From positions 124,001 through 188,000 of the forward strand of contig NZ_JAABOO010000004.1 in assembly GCF_010671605.1 (NCBI RefSeq): a DNA stretch of 64,000 nt. The letters are read 5' to 3'. The notes under the pieces are model-generated. The model was not told the origin of the DNA, searched no databases, and saw nothing but the letters and a program-made list of their open reading frames with translations. Source of the stretch: Leptobacterium flavescens (GTDB lineage Bacteria > Bacteroidota > Bacteroidia > Flavobacteriales > Flavobacteriaceae). A program made the position numbers and the translations under genes. This document shows positions 13,831-22,545 of the stretch, one piece after another (the stretch's first letter is position 1; every line of letters begins with the position of its first letter).

Positions 13831-16680
13831 TTAAGCTTCTGCATAGGCCTCAATAGGGGCACAGGTACAGATCAGATTACGATCGCCATAAGCATCATCT
13901 GCCCTTCTTACCGTAGGCCAGAATTTGTTATCGGCAATATAATCAAGCGGATATGCAGCCTTTTCCCTGGAGTATGGGAACTCCCAGCTATCGGCCGTCA
14001 GCATCGCCAGGGTATGCGGTGCATTTTTAAGCACATTGTTCGGATCTTCGGCAGTTGCCGCATCAATTTCCTTACGGATAGAGATCATGGCATCGCAGAA
14101 ACGATCCAGCTCCTGAAGGCTCTCACTTTCGGTAGGCTCTATCATAATAGTTCCTCCCACCGGGAAAGAAACCGTAGGCGCGTGGAAACCGTAGTCCATT
14201 AAACGCTTGGCGATATCTATTACTTCAATTCCGTTCTTTTTGAACGGACGGCAGTCTACGATCATTTCGTGGGCAGCTCTTCCGCGTTCTCCCGTATAAA
14301 GTACATCGAAATGCCCGTCCAGCCTGTTCTTGATATAGTTGGCGTTCAGGATAGCAAATATGGTAGAGTCCAGAAGACCGTCTGCACCCAGCATGCTAAT
14401 GTATCCGTAAGAGATCAGGCAGGCCAGGGAGCTTCCCCATGGTGCTGCAGAAATAGCAGAGATGGCATTTTCACCTCCTGTACCCACAACCGGGTTGGAA
14501 GGAAGGAAAGGAACCAGGTGCTCTGCCACACAGATAGGTCCTACACCGGGTCCGCCACCACCGTGAGGGATAGCAAAGGTCTTGTGCAGGTTCAGGTGAC
14601 ACACATCGGCACCAATAGTAGCCGGATTGGTCAGTCCTACCTGGGCATTCATATTGGCCCCGTCCATATATACCTGTCCGCCATTCTCGTGAATGATCCT
14701 GGTAATTTCTCTGATCGAGGATTCAAAAACCCCATGAGTGGAAGGATAAGTGACCATCAGTGCAGCAAGGTTGTCCTTGTACTGAACCGCTTTTTCACGA
14801 ACGTCCTCCACGTCTATATTTCCGTTCTCATCGGTCTTGGTAACCACTACCTTCATTCCTGCCATAACCGCAGAAGCCGGGTTGGTACCGTGGGCCGAAG
14901 CCGGGATGAGACAAATGTTTCTTTCAAGATCGCCCCTGGACTGGTGGTAAGCGCGAATTACCATTAATCCGGCAAACTCACCCTGTGCCCCTGAGTTGGG
15001 TTGAAGGGAAGTTCCGGCAAAACCGGTAATTACATTTAACTGATGTTCCAGGTTCTTTAAAACTTCCTGATATCCTTCAGCCTGATCAAGCGGAACAAAC
15101 GGGTGGATATTTCCCCACTGTGCCCAGCTAAGCGGAAGCATTTCGGAAGCGGCGTTCAGTTTCATTGTACATGACCCCAGAGAGATCATAGAATGGTTAA
15201 GCGCAAGATCCTTACGCTCCAGTTTTTTGATATAACGCATCAGTTCGGTCTCCGAATGATAGGAATTAAAGACCTCGTTCTCCAGGTAAGGAGTCCTTCT
15301 TTCCATTCCCGCAGGGATGGCTTTCAGCTCTTTAAGTTCTGTAATACTGATGGCATCCTTTCCGGCAGCTTCAGCAAAAACCGCAATAATAGCGTTGATG
15401 TCCGCCACCGAAGTAGCCTCGTTCAAGGCAACAGATACGGTATTTTCATCTATATAGAGGAAGTTGATCTCCTGCTTTTCGGCAATCGGTTTGATCTTAG
15501 CTGCATCAGCCTTAAGGGTGATAGTATCAAAATAAGCCGTATTTGCCTGGTAATAACCAAGTTTTTCAAGAGCATCCGCCAGGGTAGTGGCAGAGCTGTG
15601 TACTTTACCTGCAATATATTCTATCCCTTTAGGACCGTGATATACGGCATACATTCCCGCCATCACCGCCAGGAGTACCTGGGCCGTACAGATATTGGAA
15701 GTAGCCTTATCTCTTTTAATATGCTGTTCCCTGGTCTGAAGGGCCATTCTTAATGCAGGGTTACCGTTGGTGTCTTTGGTAAGCCCGATGATCCTTCCGG
15801 GAATATTTCTTTTGTATGCTTCTTTGGTAGCAAAATAAGCTGCGTGGGGTCCGCCGTATCCCAGAGGGATCCCGAAACGCTGAGTGGTTCCCACTACCAC
15901 ATCGGCACCGAGTTCTCCGGGAGAGGTAAGTGCCGCCAGACTAAGGATATCTGCCGCCATGGCTATTTTGATATCGCTTTCTTTTGCCTTGGAAATAAAA
16001 CCGCAGTAATCGTGTACCTGCCCGTATTTTCCGGGATACTGAAGGATAGCTCCGTAAAAGTCATCCCCGAAACCAAACTCTTCATGATTCCCCACTACCA
16101 GTTCTATATCCAGGGGAGTAGCCCTGGTTTGAAGTAGTGAGAGGGTTTGCGGAAGGATCTCCTCAGAAACAAAGAATTTGTTCACCTTGTTTTTCTTCTG
16201 ATCCCTGCTTCTTACATCATACAGCATGGTCATAGCTTCTGCAGCAGCCGTGCTCTCATCCAGAAGGGAAGCGTTTGCCAGTTCCATTCCGGTAAGGTCG
16301 CATACCATGGTCTGGAAATTTAAAAGGGCCTCCAGCCTTCCCTGGGCAATCTCTGCCTGGTAAGGAGTATAGGCGGTATACCATCCCGGGTTTTCCAGGA
16401 TATTCCTTTTAATGACCGAGGGCGTAAAACTCTCGTGGTACCCAAGACCGATATAGGATTTGAATACTTTGTTCCTGTCAGCTAATTTGTGAATATGGGT
16501 AAGGAATTCATTTTCGCTTAAGGCCTCCGGTAAATCCAGTTCGGATTTTAAACGGATATCGTCGGGGATCGTCTCATAAATGAGTTGATCCAAACTATCA
16601 ACTCCCACAGTTTTAAGCATCTGCGGGATATCACTTTCTCTAGGGCCTATGTGGCGTAAAGCAAAAACGTCTGTTTTCAT
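13831..16680 (-). CDS. gcvP: Glycine dehydrogenase (decarboxylating), P-protein of the glycine cleavage system
   Basis: The 949-residue protein is full length for the single-chain (alpha-beta fused) GcvP. PLP is bound by Lys700 in NLHKTF, just before the glycine-rich loop IPHGGGGPG. The N-terminal half has FALRHIGPRESD and GYHESFTPSVIKRN. With the H, T and L proteins it decarboxylates glycine and feeds methylene-tetrahydrofolate. It is monocistronic here, with its own -7 box upstream and terminator downstream. gcvT and gcvH are not in the window. Confidence 0.97.
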   Translation of the reverse strand: MKTDVFALRHIGPRESDIPQMLKTVGVDSLDQLIYETIPDDIRLKSELDLPEALSENEFLTHIHKLADRNKVFKSYIGLGYHESFTPSVIKRNILENPGWYTAYTPYQAEIAQGRLEALLNFQTMVCDLTGMELANASLLDESTAAAEAMTMLYDVRSRDQKKNKVNKFFVSEEILPQTLSLLQTRATPLDIELVVGNHEEFGFGDDFYGAILQYPGKYGQVHDYCGFISKAKESDIKIAMAADILSLAALTSPGELGADVVVGTTQRFGIPLGYGGPHAAYFATKEAYKRNIPGRIIGLTKDTNGNPALRMALQTREQHIKRDKATSNICTAQVLLAVMAGMYAVYHGPKGIEYIAGKVHSSATTLADALEKLGYYQANTAYFDTITLKADAAKIKPIAEKQEINFLYIDENTVSVALNEATSVADINAIIAVFAEAAGKDAISITELKELKAIPAGMERRTPYLENEVFNSYHSETELMRYIKKLERKDLALNHSMISLGSCTMKLNAASEMLPLSWAQWGNIHPFVPLDQAEGYQEVLKNLEHQLNVITGFAGTSLQPNSGAQGEFAGLMVIRAYHQSRGDLERNICLIPASAHGTNPASAVMAGMKVVVTKTDENGNIDVEDVREKAVQYKDNLAALMVTYPSTHGVFESSIREITRIIHENGGQVYMDGANMNAQVGLTNPATIGADVCHLNLHKTFAIPHGGGGPGVGPICVAEHLVPFLPSNPVVGTGGENAISAISAAPWGSSLACLISYGYISMLGADGLLDSTIFAILNANYIKNRLDGHFDVLYTGERGRAAHEMIVDCRPFKKNGIEVIDIAKRLMDYGFHAPTVSFPVGGTIMIEPTESESLQELDRFCDAMISIRKEIDAATAEDPNNVLKNAPHTLAMLTADSWEFPYSREKAAYPLDYIADNKFWPTVRRADDAYGDRNLICTCAPIEAYAEA

Positions 16681-16714
16681 TCTAATGTATTGATAATAGT
16701 TCTATTAAAGTTCG

Positions 16715-16722
16715 CAAAATTA
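16715..16722 (-). promoter_or_regulatory. Bacteroidota -7 box of gcvP
   Basis: The minus strand reads TAATTTTG, matching TAnnTTTG, 35 bases upstream of the gcvP ATG. No good -33 TTTG is seen at the standard distance, so strength is uncertain. Confidence 0.5.
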
Positions 16723-16809
16723 CATATTATATTTATTAAAAATAAGCTTTTCCTATAGCGGAATTCTGCAAAGTTTTTAACTAAAAAACAGAATTATGAA
16801 CAGTTTGCA

Positions 16810-16817
16810 TATTTTTG
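16810..16817 (+). promoter_or_regulatory. Bacteroidota -7 box very close to the UbiA-like start
   Basis: TATTTTTG matches TAnnTTTG and ends only four bases before ATG 16822. Transcription would then begin at or next to the start codon, giving a leaderless or nearly leaderless mRNA, if this box is used. Confidence 0.45.
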
Positions 16818-16821
16818 TTTG

Positions 16822-17646
16822 ATGCGACTCATCAAAAATGTATTTAACTTCTACCTGAATGCCAGTATTCATGTTGCTTTAGCGGTGTATGCTCTGGTTC
16901 AGGTAACTTTTCTGAACTTCGGCCTGGCCTATGATCCGGCTTTGAGTTTTGTTACATTTTTTGGCACGATTGTTACATATAATTTTATCAAATACGGAAG
17001 CCGGGCAAAGCACTATGTTATTGTAGAGCAAGATCAGGATAAGATAGTACAATACTTTAGCGTGCTCTGCGGCCTGGCAATGCTGTATTTCGCATTTCAG
17101 CTGCCTCTTGAGATCCTGATCGGTTTCGGGCTGCTGGCCCTGGTCTCTGCCCTCTACGTTATTCCGGTATACTCCAATAAAAAGAGCATCCGAAACCTGC
17201 ACGGTATCAAGATCTATATCGTGGCCCTGGTATGGAGCGGAACCACCGTTTTCCTTCCCATCATAGGAGAGGGGAGGGCCATCAGCCATGATGTGATAGT
17301 AGAGGGGGTACAGCGTTTTTTGTTTGTCCTGACCATCACCCTGCCTTTTGAGATCCGCGACCTGGCGGTAGACAGCAGGGAACTGAGCACCATTCCTCAG
17401 CTTATAGGGGTTAAAAGAACCAAAATACTGGGGGTTATATTAATGATCATCTTCTTTTTCCTGGAATTCTTTAAGGATGAGTTCAGCCTGGAGAATGTGG
17501 TAACTTTAGGAATAATAGAAACCGCTGTAATTTTATTTCTACTATTCTCCGGAAGGGAACAATCTAAATATTACAGCGGCTTTTTTGTTGAGAGCCTGCC
17601 CTTAATTTGGTGGGGGGCTAAAGTATTTTTTATTACTTATCCTTAG
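16822..17646 (+). CDS. UbiA prenyltransferase-like membrane protein
   Basis: The 274-residue protein has seven to nine membrane helices. The loop FEIRDLAVDSRELSTIPQ matches the second Asp-rich motif of UbiA enzymes (DxxxD). The first motif (NDxxDxxxD) is not visible: the matching loop reads TYNFIKYGSRAKHY. It may therefore be a divergent or non-prenylating member. I take ATG at 16822 rather than TTG at 16819. Its end overlaps the convergent 89-residue gene by 14 bp. Confidence 0.65.
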   Translation: MRLIKNVFNFYLNASIHVALAVYALVQVTFLNFGLAYDPALSFVTFFGTIVTYNFIKYGSRAKHYVIVEQDQDKIVQYFSVLCGLAMLYFAFQLPLEILIGFGLLALVSALYVIPVYSNKKSIRNLHGIKIYIVALVWSGTTVFLPIIGEGRAISHDVIVEGVQRFLFVLTITLPFEIRDLAVDSRELSTIPQLIGVKRTKILGVILMIIFFFLEFFKDEFSLENVVTLGIIETAVILFLLFSGREQSKYYSGFFVESLPLIWWGAKVFFITYP

Positions 17647-17902
17647 ATTCGGATAATTGCTTATTAAGCATGTCTTTTAATTCGTCTTTCTTTTTATCAT
17701 CCATTACCTTCAGGTCTGCCATTTCGCAGAGCGAAGTTAATTTGGTATTCTTACGTGTATATTCGTTAGTTATTCTACACCACAGAAGTCTGAAATTCAG
17801 CTTTACCCTTTCCCAAAAGGTAGCCTCCCCATACTGTAATTTGTTACAGATATGCTGAGCCTCTTCATAGGTGATAAAAAATATACTCTTCTTGGTTTTC
17901 AT
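17633..17902 (-). CDS. Small partner of the sigma factor, possibly anti-sigma-like
   Basis: The 89-residue protein has YEEAQHICNKLQYGEATFWE and LLWCRITNEYTRKN, reminiscent of short zf-HC2-type anti-sigma proteins. The usual second CxxC cysteine pair is incomplete (CRITN in place of CxxC). It follows the sigma factor stop by 27 bp on the same strand, the standard place for a cognate regulator. There is no membrane helix, so it would be a soluble regulator. The call rests mainly on context. Confidence 0.5.
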   Translation of the reverse strand: MKTKKSIFFITYEEAQHICNKLQYGEATFWERVKLNFRLLWCRITNEYTRKNTKLTSLCEMADLKVMDDKKKDELKDMLNKQLSESKDK

Positions 17903-17929
17903 TTGCTTTGTCTTGTCTTAATTTTTTAT

Positions 17930-18484
17930 TTAAAACCAGTTTTTCTCAAGGCATGCAGTTAATGCAGTCCTTGCCCTGTGTATTATTACCCATAGGTTAG
18001 ACGGAGTAATATTCAATTCATTACAAATTGCTTCCGTTTCATAACCTTCAATTGTTTTCATTTTAAAAATCTGAGCTTGTTTAACAGGAAGCTTACCCAT
18101 ACATTCCTGTATTGCTATTCCAAGCTCTTCGTTTTGCATAGAATCTTCTGCGTTCCCATCGTAGGGATCGGAAATACGTTCCTCCATCCAGTTGCCTTCT
18201 TCTTCGCTATCCGTATTATAACTCATTCTAACTTCTGCTTTTCCCTTTTTGGAATTTATCTTTCTGTAATAGTCGATAATTTTCCTTTTCAGGATAGAAA
18301 TTAGCCAGGTACGCTCTGAAGCATCCCCTTTATAATTGTTTGAAGATTTCAAAGCCGCTAGAAAAGTTTCCTGCACAAGATCTTGTGCGGTATCACTATC
18401 GCTTACTCTGGAGACCGAATAATTATATAGATAATCTGCATAATTATCGATCCACTTCGTAGGATCTAGGGTGTTTGTTGACAT
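17930..18484 (-). CDS. RNA polymerase sigma-70 family factor (ECF-like)
   Basis: Region 2 is seen in SDSDTAQDLVQETFLAALKS and GDASERTWLISILKRKIIDY. Region 4 is KLPVKQAQIFKMKTIEGYET with a C-terminal HTH (NELNITPSNLWVIIHRAR). That gives an ECF-type two-domain factor of 184 residues from the MSTNTLDP start. I reject the longer reading from 18544 because a TACTTTTG -7 box lies at 18505-18512, inside it. It should direct polymerase to a stress or envelope regulon; targets are unknown. It is co-transcribed with the 89-residue gene. Confidence 0.9.
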   Translation of the reverse strand: MSTNTLDPTKWIDNYADYLYNYSVSRVSDSDTAQDLVQETFLAALKSSNNYKGDASERTWLISILKRKIIDYYRKINSKKGKAEVRMSYNTDSEEEGNWMEERISDPYDGNAEDSMQNEELGIAIQECMGKLPVKQAQIFKMKTIEGYETEAICNELNITPSNLWVIIHRARTALTACLEKNWF

Positions 18485-18504
18485 GCCATTACTTTTTCGA
18501 TTTT

Positions 18505-18512
18505 CAAAAGTA
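18505..18512 (-). promoter_or_regulatory. Bacteroidota -7 box of the sigma factor operon
   Basis: The minus strand TACTTTTG matches TAnnTTTG, 21 bases before the chosen ATG at 18484. It supports that start over the in-frame one at 18544. Confidence 0.55.
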
Positions 18513-18604
18513 AAGGAAAAAATGTTAAAAAAACCCCAAGACATTATTTAATTGAGGTTAATTATTCCTCAGGATGGCTCAAAAAGACATATTAGGAGGC
18601 TGTA

Positions 18605-19531
18605 TCAGCGCTGTTTAGGTGCGGCAAGCAGATCTTTCAACGCGCTTTCCAGCGAAGGATATAAAAAATAAAAGCCTTTTTGTTGTAATTTTAGTGGTAT
18701 TACATTTCTGCTTTTTAATATTAACTCGGTTTCCGTATTAATGACCCGTGCTCCCAGCTTGAGGAACCCTTCATTTAGCGGAAAACCAAAGAACATTCTT
18801 AAATTCTTTCGCACCGATTCCATAAAAGCTTTATTCTTAACCGGTTTGGGAGCAACTACATTGATAATTCCTTCTATGTGTTTATGGTCGATGATAAACT
18901 CTACGGCCCTTGCAAAATCGGTTTTATGTATCCAGCTTACCAGTTGATCTCCCGTTCCCTGCCTGCCGCCAAAACCCAATTTGGTCAGTTTGAGAATGGG
19001 AAGTAATGCACCTCCCTGCTTTCCCAGTACGATGGAAGTTCTTATAGCGACTTTCCTGGTTTCGGGTAAGGATGTGGCAAAGAAGGTATGCTCCCAGAAT
19101 TTTGCTACATCCATAGAAAAATCAGAGCCTATTTCTCCGGAATATTCATCCATCTCCTTATCGGTAGAATGCCGGTAGATCGTTGCTGTAGATGAGTTGA
19201 TCCATAGTTTAGGGGGATGGGATAACCGAAGGATAGCCTTATTCAGAACGTTGGTGCTATCCAGCCTGGAGGACAGGATCAGGTCTTTGTTTTTCTGATT
19301 GTATCTGCAATCCACAGATTTACCTGCCAGGTTGATAAGAACGTCAGAATTGTTCAGATAATTTACCCAACTTCCAAGCGTTTTAGCATCCCATTTTACA
19401 AATTGAAGCTTCCCTTCGGTATGCGTTTTGGACCGTGATAGAATGATGATCTTATCGAATTTGTTTTTAAAATATTCAATAAGGATGTTTCCGAGGAAAC
19501 CACTCCCTCCGGCAAGAACTAATGTTTTCAT
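18605..19531 (-). CDS. TIGR01777 family NAD(P)-dependent epimerase/oxidoreductase
   Basis: From the MKTLVLAGG start (ATG 19529-19531) the protein has 308 residues. The nucleotide-binding loop is GGSGFLG (8-14). The middle part holds INSSTATIYRHS and VAIRTSIVLGKQGGALLP, both typical of TIGR01777 (SDR39U1, YfcH-like) proteins. The C-terminal DUF1731 tail is seen (LKLGARVINTETELILKSRNV). The substrate is unknown. It overlaps the upstream 106-residue membrane gene by 4 bp (ATGA), so the two are one operon, probably controlled by the GbsR protein upstream. Confidence 0.88.
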   Translation of the reverse strand: MKTLVLAGGSGFLGNILIEYFKNKFDKIIILSRSKTHTEGKLQFVKWDAKTLGSWVNYLNNSDVLINLAGKSVDCRYNQKNKDLILSSRLDSTNVLNKAILRLSHPPKLWINSSTATIYRHSTDKEMDEYSGEIGSDFSMDVAKFWEHTFFATSLPETRKVAIRTSIVLGKQGGALLPILKLTKLGFGGRQGTGDQLVSWIHKTDFARAVEFIIDHKHIEGIINVVAPKPVKNKAFMESVRKNLRMFFGFPLNEGFLKLGARVINTETELILKSRNVIPLKLQQKGFYFLYPSLESALKDLLAAPKQR

Positions 19532-19848
19532 TGGAATAATTTTTTTAATTGATATGTGATAAACAAAAAGTAAAAAGCCAGTATGCTCGAAACTCCCCAT
19601 AAAGTCATCAGAAATGTATCCGGATCCAGGAAGGTGGCTGATAGCAATGATATAGCAAGAACACCATAAATAATACTGTGAACCTTTAAACTTTTGGTGA
19701 GCTTTTTAAACCGGGATAGTATCATAAAAAAGCAAACTAATTGAATTACACCGAGAACTATTTGCGCCAGGATACCAAACCAAAAGGTTATATATAAAAT
19801 TATGGTTAGTACTATAAACCATAAGTTGACGGGAAAGAGATTTTTCAT
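19528..19848 (-). CDS. Small four-helix membrane protein, 106 aa
   Basis: Four hydrophobic helices (about residues 7-26, 30-46, 57-71 and 78-101) make up nearly all of the protein. No family is recognised. It is the first gene of the operon with the TIGR01777 oxidoreductase (4-bp overlap). A GbsR-type operator lies 36-62 bases upstream of its start. A membrane stress or solute-linked role is inferred from the regulator only. Confidence 0.6.
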   Translation of the reverse strand: MKNLFPVNLWFIVLTIILYITFWFGILAQIVLGVIQLVCFFMILSRFKKLTKSLKVHSIIYGVLAISLLSATFLDPDTFLMTLWGVSSILAFYFLFITYQLKKLFQ

Positions 19849-19883
19849 AAGCTCGTTTTTAAATATTTGTTTTTATATTTTTA

Positions 19884-19910
19884 AACTTTCAGAAATAATT
19901 GAAACTTTAT
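19884..19910. promoter_or_regulatory. GbsR-type operator upstream of the membrane protein / TIGR01777 operon
   Basis: The plus strand AACTTTCAGAAATAATTGAA continues ACTTTAT, and contains TTTCA...TGAAA symmetry. An almost identical sequence occurs at 20445-20473 in front of the GbsR gene itself, so both are probably bound by that regulator. Confidence 0.65.
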
Positions 19911-19920
19911 ATTAAAAAAA

Positions 19921-20421
19921 TTATGTCATTAACTTATAGATGGTCTTGGTGATCCAGTTTCCTTTTTGCTCGGTAATTTTATCCAGCATATTGTCTGCTC
20001 TCAGAATAAAATCATAAAGCTCGGAGGTGGTTTTTTTAAACTGTTCGGCATCCCCGCTTTGATCCTCAACATCACTGACCTCCTTTAAAACCCTGATGGC
20101 AGGCTTTATTTCCCTTCTGCTTCTTTCCTTTGCTATTTTACGGGCCAGTTCTTCGATGCTTTTTTCCGAACTGAAAAACTCCCTTCTTTCACCCGCTTTG
20201 AATTCCTTAAAGACGATACCCCAATCTATAAGAGAACGTAGATTCATACTGGCATTTCCCCTGGATATATGAAGCTCTTCCATGATATCTTCCATAGATA
20301 GGGCTTCTTCCGAAATAAGAAGCAAGGCATGGATCTGTGCCATAGTTTTATTGATACCCCATTGAGAGCCTAATGCCCCCCAGGTTTGTATAAACTTTTT
20401 TTTCGCTTCGTCCAGTTTCAT
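19921..20421 (-). CDS. GbsR/MarR family transcriptional regulator
   Basis: The 166-residue protein has a winged HTH: GINKTMAQIHALLLISEEAL, then MEDIMEELHISRGNASMNLR as the recognition unit, then a wing with AGERREFF. The start KKKFIQTWGALGSQWGI is typical of the GbsR group, which in Bacilli senses choline and in Bacteroidota has unknown ligands. It precedes the membrane protein/TIGR01777 operon on the same strand. Matching operators stand before both units, so autoregulation and control of the operon are likely. Confidence 0.9.
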   Translation of the reverse strand: MKLDEAKKKFIQTWGALGSQWGINKTMAQIHALLLISEEALSMEDIMEELHISRGNASMNLRSLIDWGIVFKEFKAGERREFFSSEKSIEELARKIAKERSRREIKPAIRVLKEVSDVEDQSGDAEQFKKTTSELYDFILRADNMLDKITEQKGNWITKTIYKLMT

Positions 20422-20425
20422 GTTT

Positions 20426-20473
20426 CAAATATAGGTAAATTTCTGAACTTTCAAAAATAATTGAAACTTTTAT
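20426..20473 (-). promoter_or_regulatory. Promoter and operator of the GbsR gene
   Basis: The minus strand has a TATATTTG -7 box (20426-20433), 5 bases from the ATG. The operator-like sequence AACTTTCAAAAATAATTGAA continues CTTTTAT (20446-20473) and covers the -33 region. Binding there would block polymerase, so negative autoregulation is expected. Confidence 0.6.
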
Positions 20474-20511
20474 GTAAGGAAAGATAAATTTTAACCCTCT
20501 TTCCTTAAATT

Positions 20512-22545
20512 TTAATTGGCTATTAACCCGGCTCTTCGCAGTAATGCTTCCGGTTGAGGCTCTTTACCTCTAAAGCGTTTGTAAAGCGTCATAGGGGCTT
20601 CAACACCGCCTTTGGACAATACATTTTCCTTAAAGCTCTGCGCAACTTCCCTGTTAAAGATCCCTTCTTCCTTAAAGAATTCAAAAGCATCGGCATCCAG
20701 TACTTCCGCCCATTTATAACTGTAGTAACCGGCAGAATATCCTCCCTGGAAAATATGGGAGAAGGCCGTGCTCATGCAGGTTTCCTCAACAGCGGGATAC
20801 AGTTCGGTAATTTCAAAAGCTTTTTTCTCAATGGCCTTTACATCCTTGTTTTCAGGAAGCGGTGCCCCGTGCCAGCTCATATCCAGAAGTCCGAAACTCA
20901 ATTGTCTCAGCGTTTGTATTCCTTCCATAAAAGTAGAGGAAGCCTTGATCTTTTCTACAAATTCCATCGGAATAAGTTCGCCGCTTTCATAGTGCTTTGC
21001 AAAGAGCTCCAGGGCTTCTTTTTCATAACACCAGTTCTCCAGTACCTGACTTGGCAGCTCAACAAAATCCCAGTACACATTGGTACCGCTTAAACTGGGG
21101 TAAGTGGTATTGGCCAGCATCCCGTGAAGGGCATGCCCGAATTCGTGAAATAAAGTGGTTACCTCGGTAAAGGTCAGGAGGGAAGGCTTGGTTTCCGTGG
21201 GTTTGGTAAAATTACACACGATGGAAACATGCGGCCGTTCGTTTTGTCCGTTCTTTACGAACTGTGGTTTGTAAGAGGTCATCCAGGCGCCGTTCCTCTT
21301 TCCGGGCCTCGGGTGGAAATCGGCATAAAAGACCGCTACCAGCTCGTTTTCCTCGTTCAGTACCTCATAGGTCTTTACCTCTTCCTGGTACTTATCTATA
21401 TTACTGATCTCTTTAAAGGACAGGCCAAAGAGTTTTTTGGCAACCGTAAAGACCCCGTCTATTACGTTCTCAAGCTTAAAATAAGGCTTAAGCTTTTCAT
21501 CGTCCAGGTTAAAGAGTTTTTGTTTTAGTTTTTCGGTATAGTAGGCGCTATCCCATTTCTGAAGCTTTTCTATACCATCGGTCTCACGGGCAAATTCCTG
21601 AAGGCGATCGAATTCCTTCTGAGCTGCAGGCTTTGCCTTTTCCAGCAGTTCTTCCAGGAAAGAAGATACTTTTTCCGGGGTCTCCGCCATGCGTTCTTCA
21701 AGGATAAAATGAGCATGGGTCTGATAGCCTAACAGTTTAGCCCTTTCATGACGAAGAGCAACTATTTTCAGTACATTCTCCCGGTTGTCCAGCTTATCTC
21801 CGTGAAAACCTTTGCTGCCGAATGCCATAAAAAGCTCTTTTCTCAGGGCCCTGTTTTCGGCATACTTCATAAAGGGAATATAACTAGGGTAATCCAGGGT
21901 AAAGACCCAACCTTCCTTCTCTTTGCTTTTTGCAAGGGCCTTAGCAGCTTCTACAGCTCCTTCCGGAAGTCCTTTCAGATTACTTTCCTCGGTTATATGC
22001 AATTCGTATTTATTGGTCTCTGCCAGGACGTTCTCCCCGAACTTTAAACTTAGTTTGGAAAGCTCCATATCTATTTCCCTCAGGCGGCTTTTATCCTGTT
22101 CGTTCAGGTTGGCCCCGTTTCGGGCAAAACTCTTGTATTTCTTTTCCAGAAGGGTAGACTGCTCAGGACTCAATTCAAGTCCGTATCTCTGTTCGTATAC
22201 GGCCTTGACCTTTTTAAACAGGCCTTCATTCAGGCGAATATCGTTGGCAAATTCAGATAAGAGCGGCGATACTTCCTGTGCTATTTTCTGGATCTCTTCG
22301 CTGGTCTCGGCACTATTGAGGTTAAAGAACACCGAAGTAATGCGGTCCAGTTGCTCCCCTGAATATTCCAGGGCCTCGATCACGTTCTGATAGTTCGGAT
22401 CTTCCGGATTATCTACAATAGCATCGATCTCCTTTTTGGTTTCCTCAATTTCATGTTTGATCGCAGGTAAATAATCCTCGTTTTTAATTTTTGAAAAGGG
22501 AGCAGTGTTATAGGGAGTATTAAATTTTTCAGTCAAATTCTTCAT
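20512..22545 (-). CDS. M3 family zinc metallopeptidase (oligopeptidase A / Dcp type)
   Basis: The 677-residue protein is full length for the M3A family. The zinc site is H467-EFGH-471 in TLFHEFGHALHGML, with the downstream Glu in WDFVELPSQVLENW. The N-terminus (FNTPYNTAPFSKIKNEDYLP) has no signal peptide, so the enzyme is probably cytoplasmic and degrades short peptides, or removes C-terminal dipeptides if Dcp-like. Dcp and OpdA cannot be told apart here. It is a single gene. Confidence 0.93.
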   Translation of the reverse strand: MKNLTEKFNTPYNTAPFSKIKNEDYLPAIKHEIEETKKEIDAIVDNPEDPNYQNVIEALEYSGEQLDRITSVFFNLNSAETSEEIQKIAQEVSPLLSEFANDIRLNEGLFKKVKAVYEQRYGLELSPEQSTLLEKKYKSFARNGANLNEQDKSRLREIDMELSKLSLKFGENVLAETNKYELHITEESNLKGLPEGAVEAAKALAKSKEKEGWVFTLDYPSYIPFMKYAENRALRKELFMAFGSKGFHGDKLDNRENVLKIVALRHERAKLLGYQTHAHFILEERMAETPEKVSSFLEELLEKAKPAAQKEFDRLQEFARETDGIEKLQKWDSAYYTEKLKQKLFNLDDEKLKPYFKLENVIDGVFTVAKKLFGLSFKEISNIDKYQEEVKTYEVLNEENELVAVFYADFHPRPGKRNGAWMTSYKPQFVKNGQNERPHVSIVCNFTKPTETKPSLLTFTEVTTLFHEFGHALHGMLANTTYPSLSGTNVYWDFVELPSQVLENWCYEKEALELFAKHYESGELIPMEFVEKIKASSTFMEGIQTLRQLSFGLLDMSWHGAPLPENKDVKAIEKKAFEITELYPAVEETCMSTAFSHIFQGGYSAGYYSYKWAEVLDADAFEFFKEEGIFNREVAQSFKENVLSKGGVEAPMTLYKRFRGKEPQPEALLRRAGLIAN

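Noticed and set aside
14269-14967. Long plus-strand ORFs opposite gcvP (also 15193-15753 and 15844-16137)
   Set aside because: They mirror the codon structure of gcvP, which is intact and highly conserved.
20554-21093. Plus-strand ORFs opposite the M3 peptidase gene (also 21229-22390)
   Set aside because: Antisense shadows of an intact 677-residue gene; no recognisable domains.
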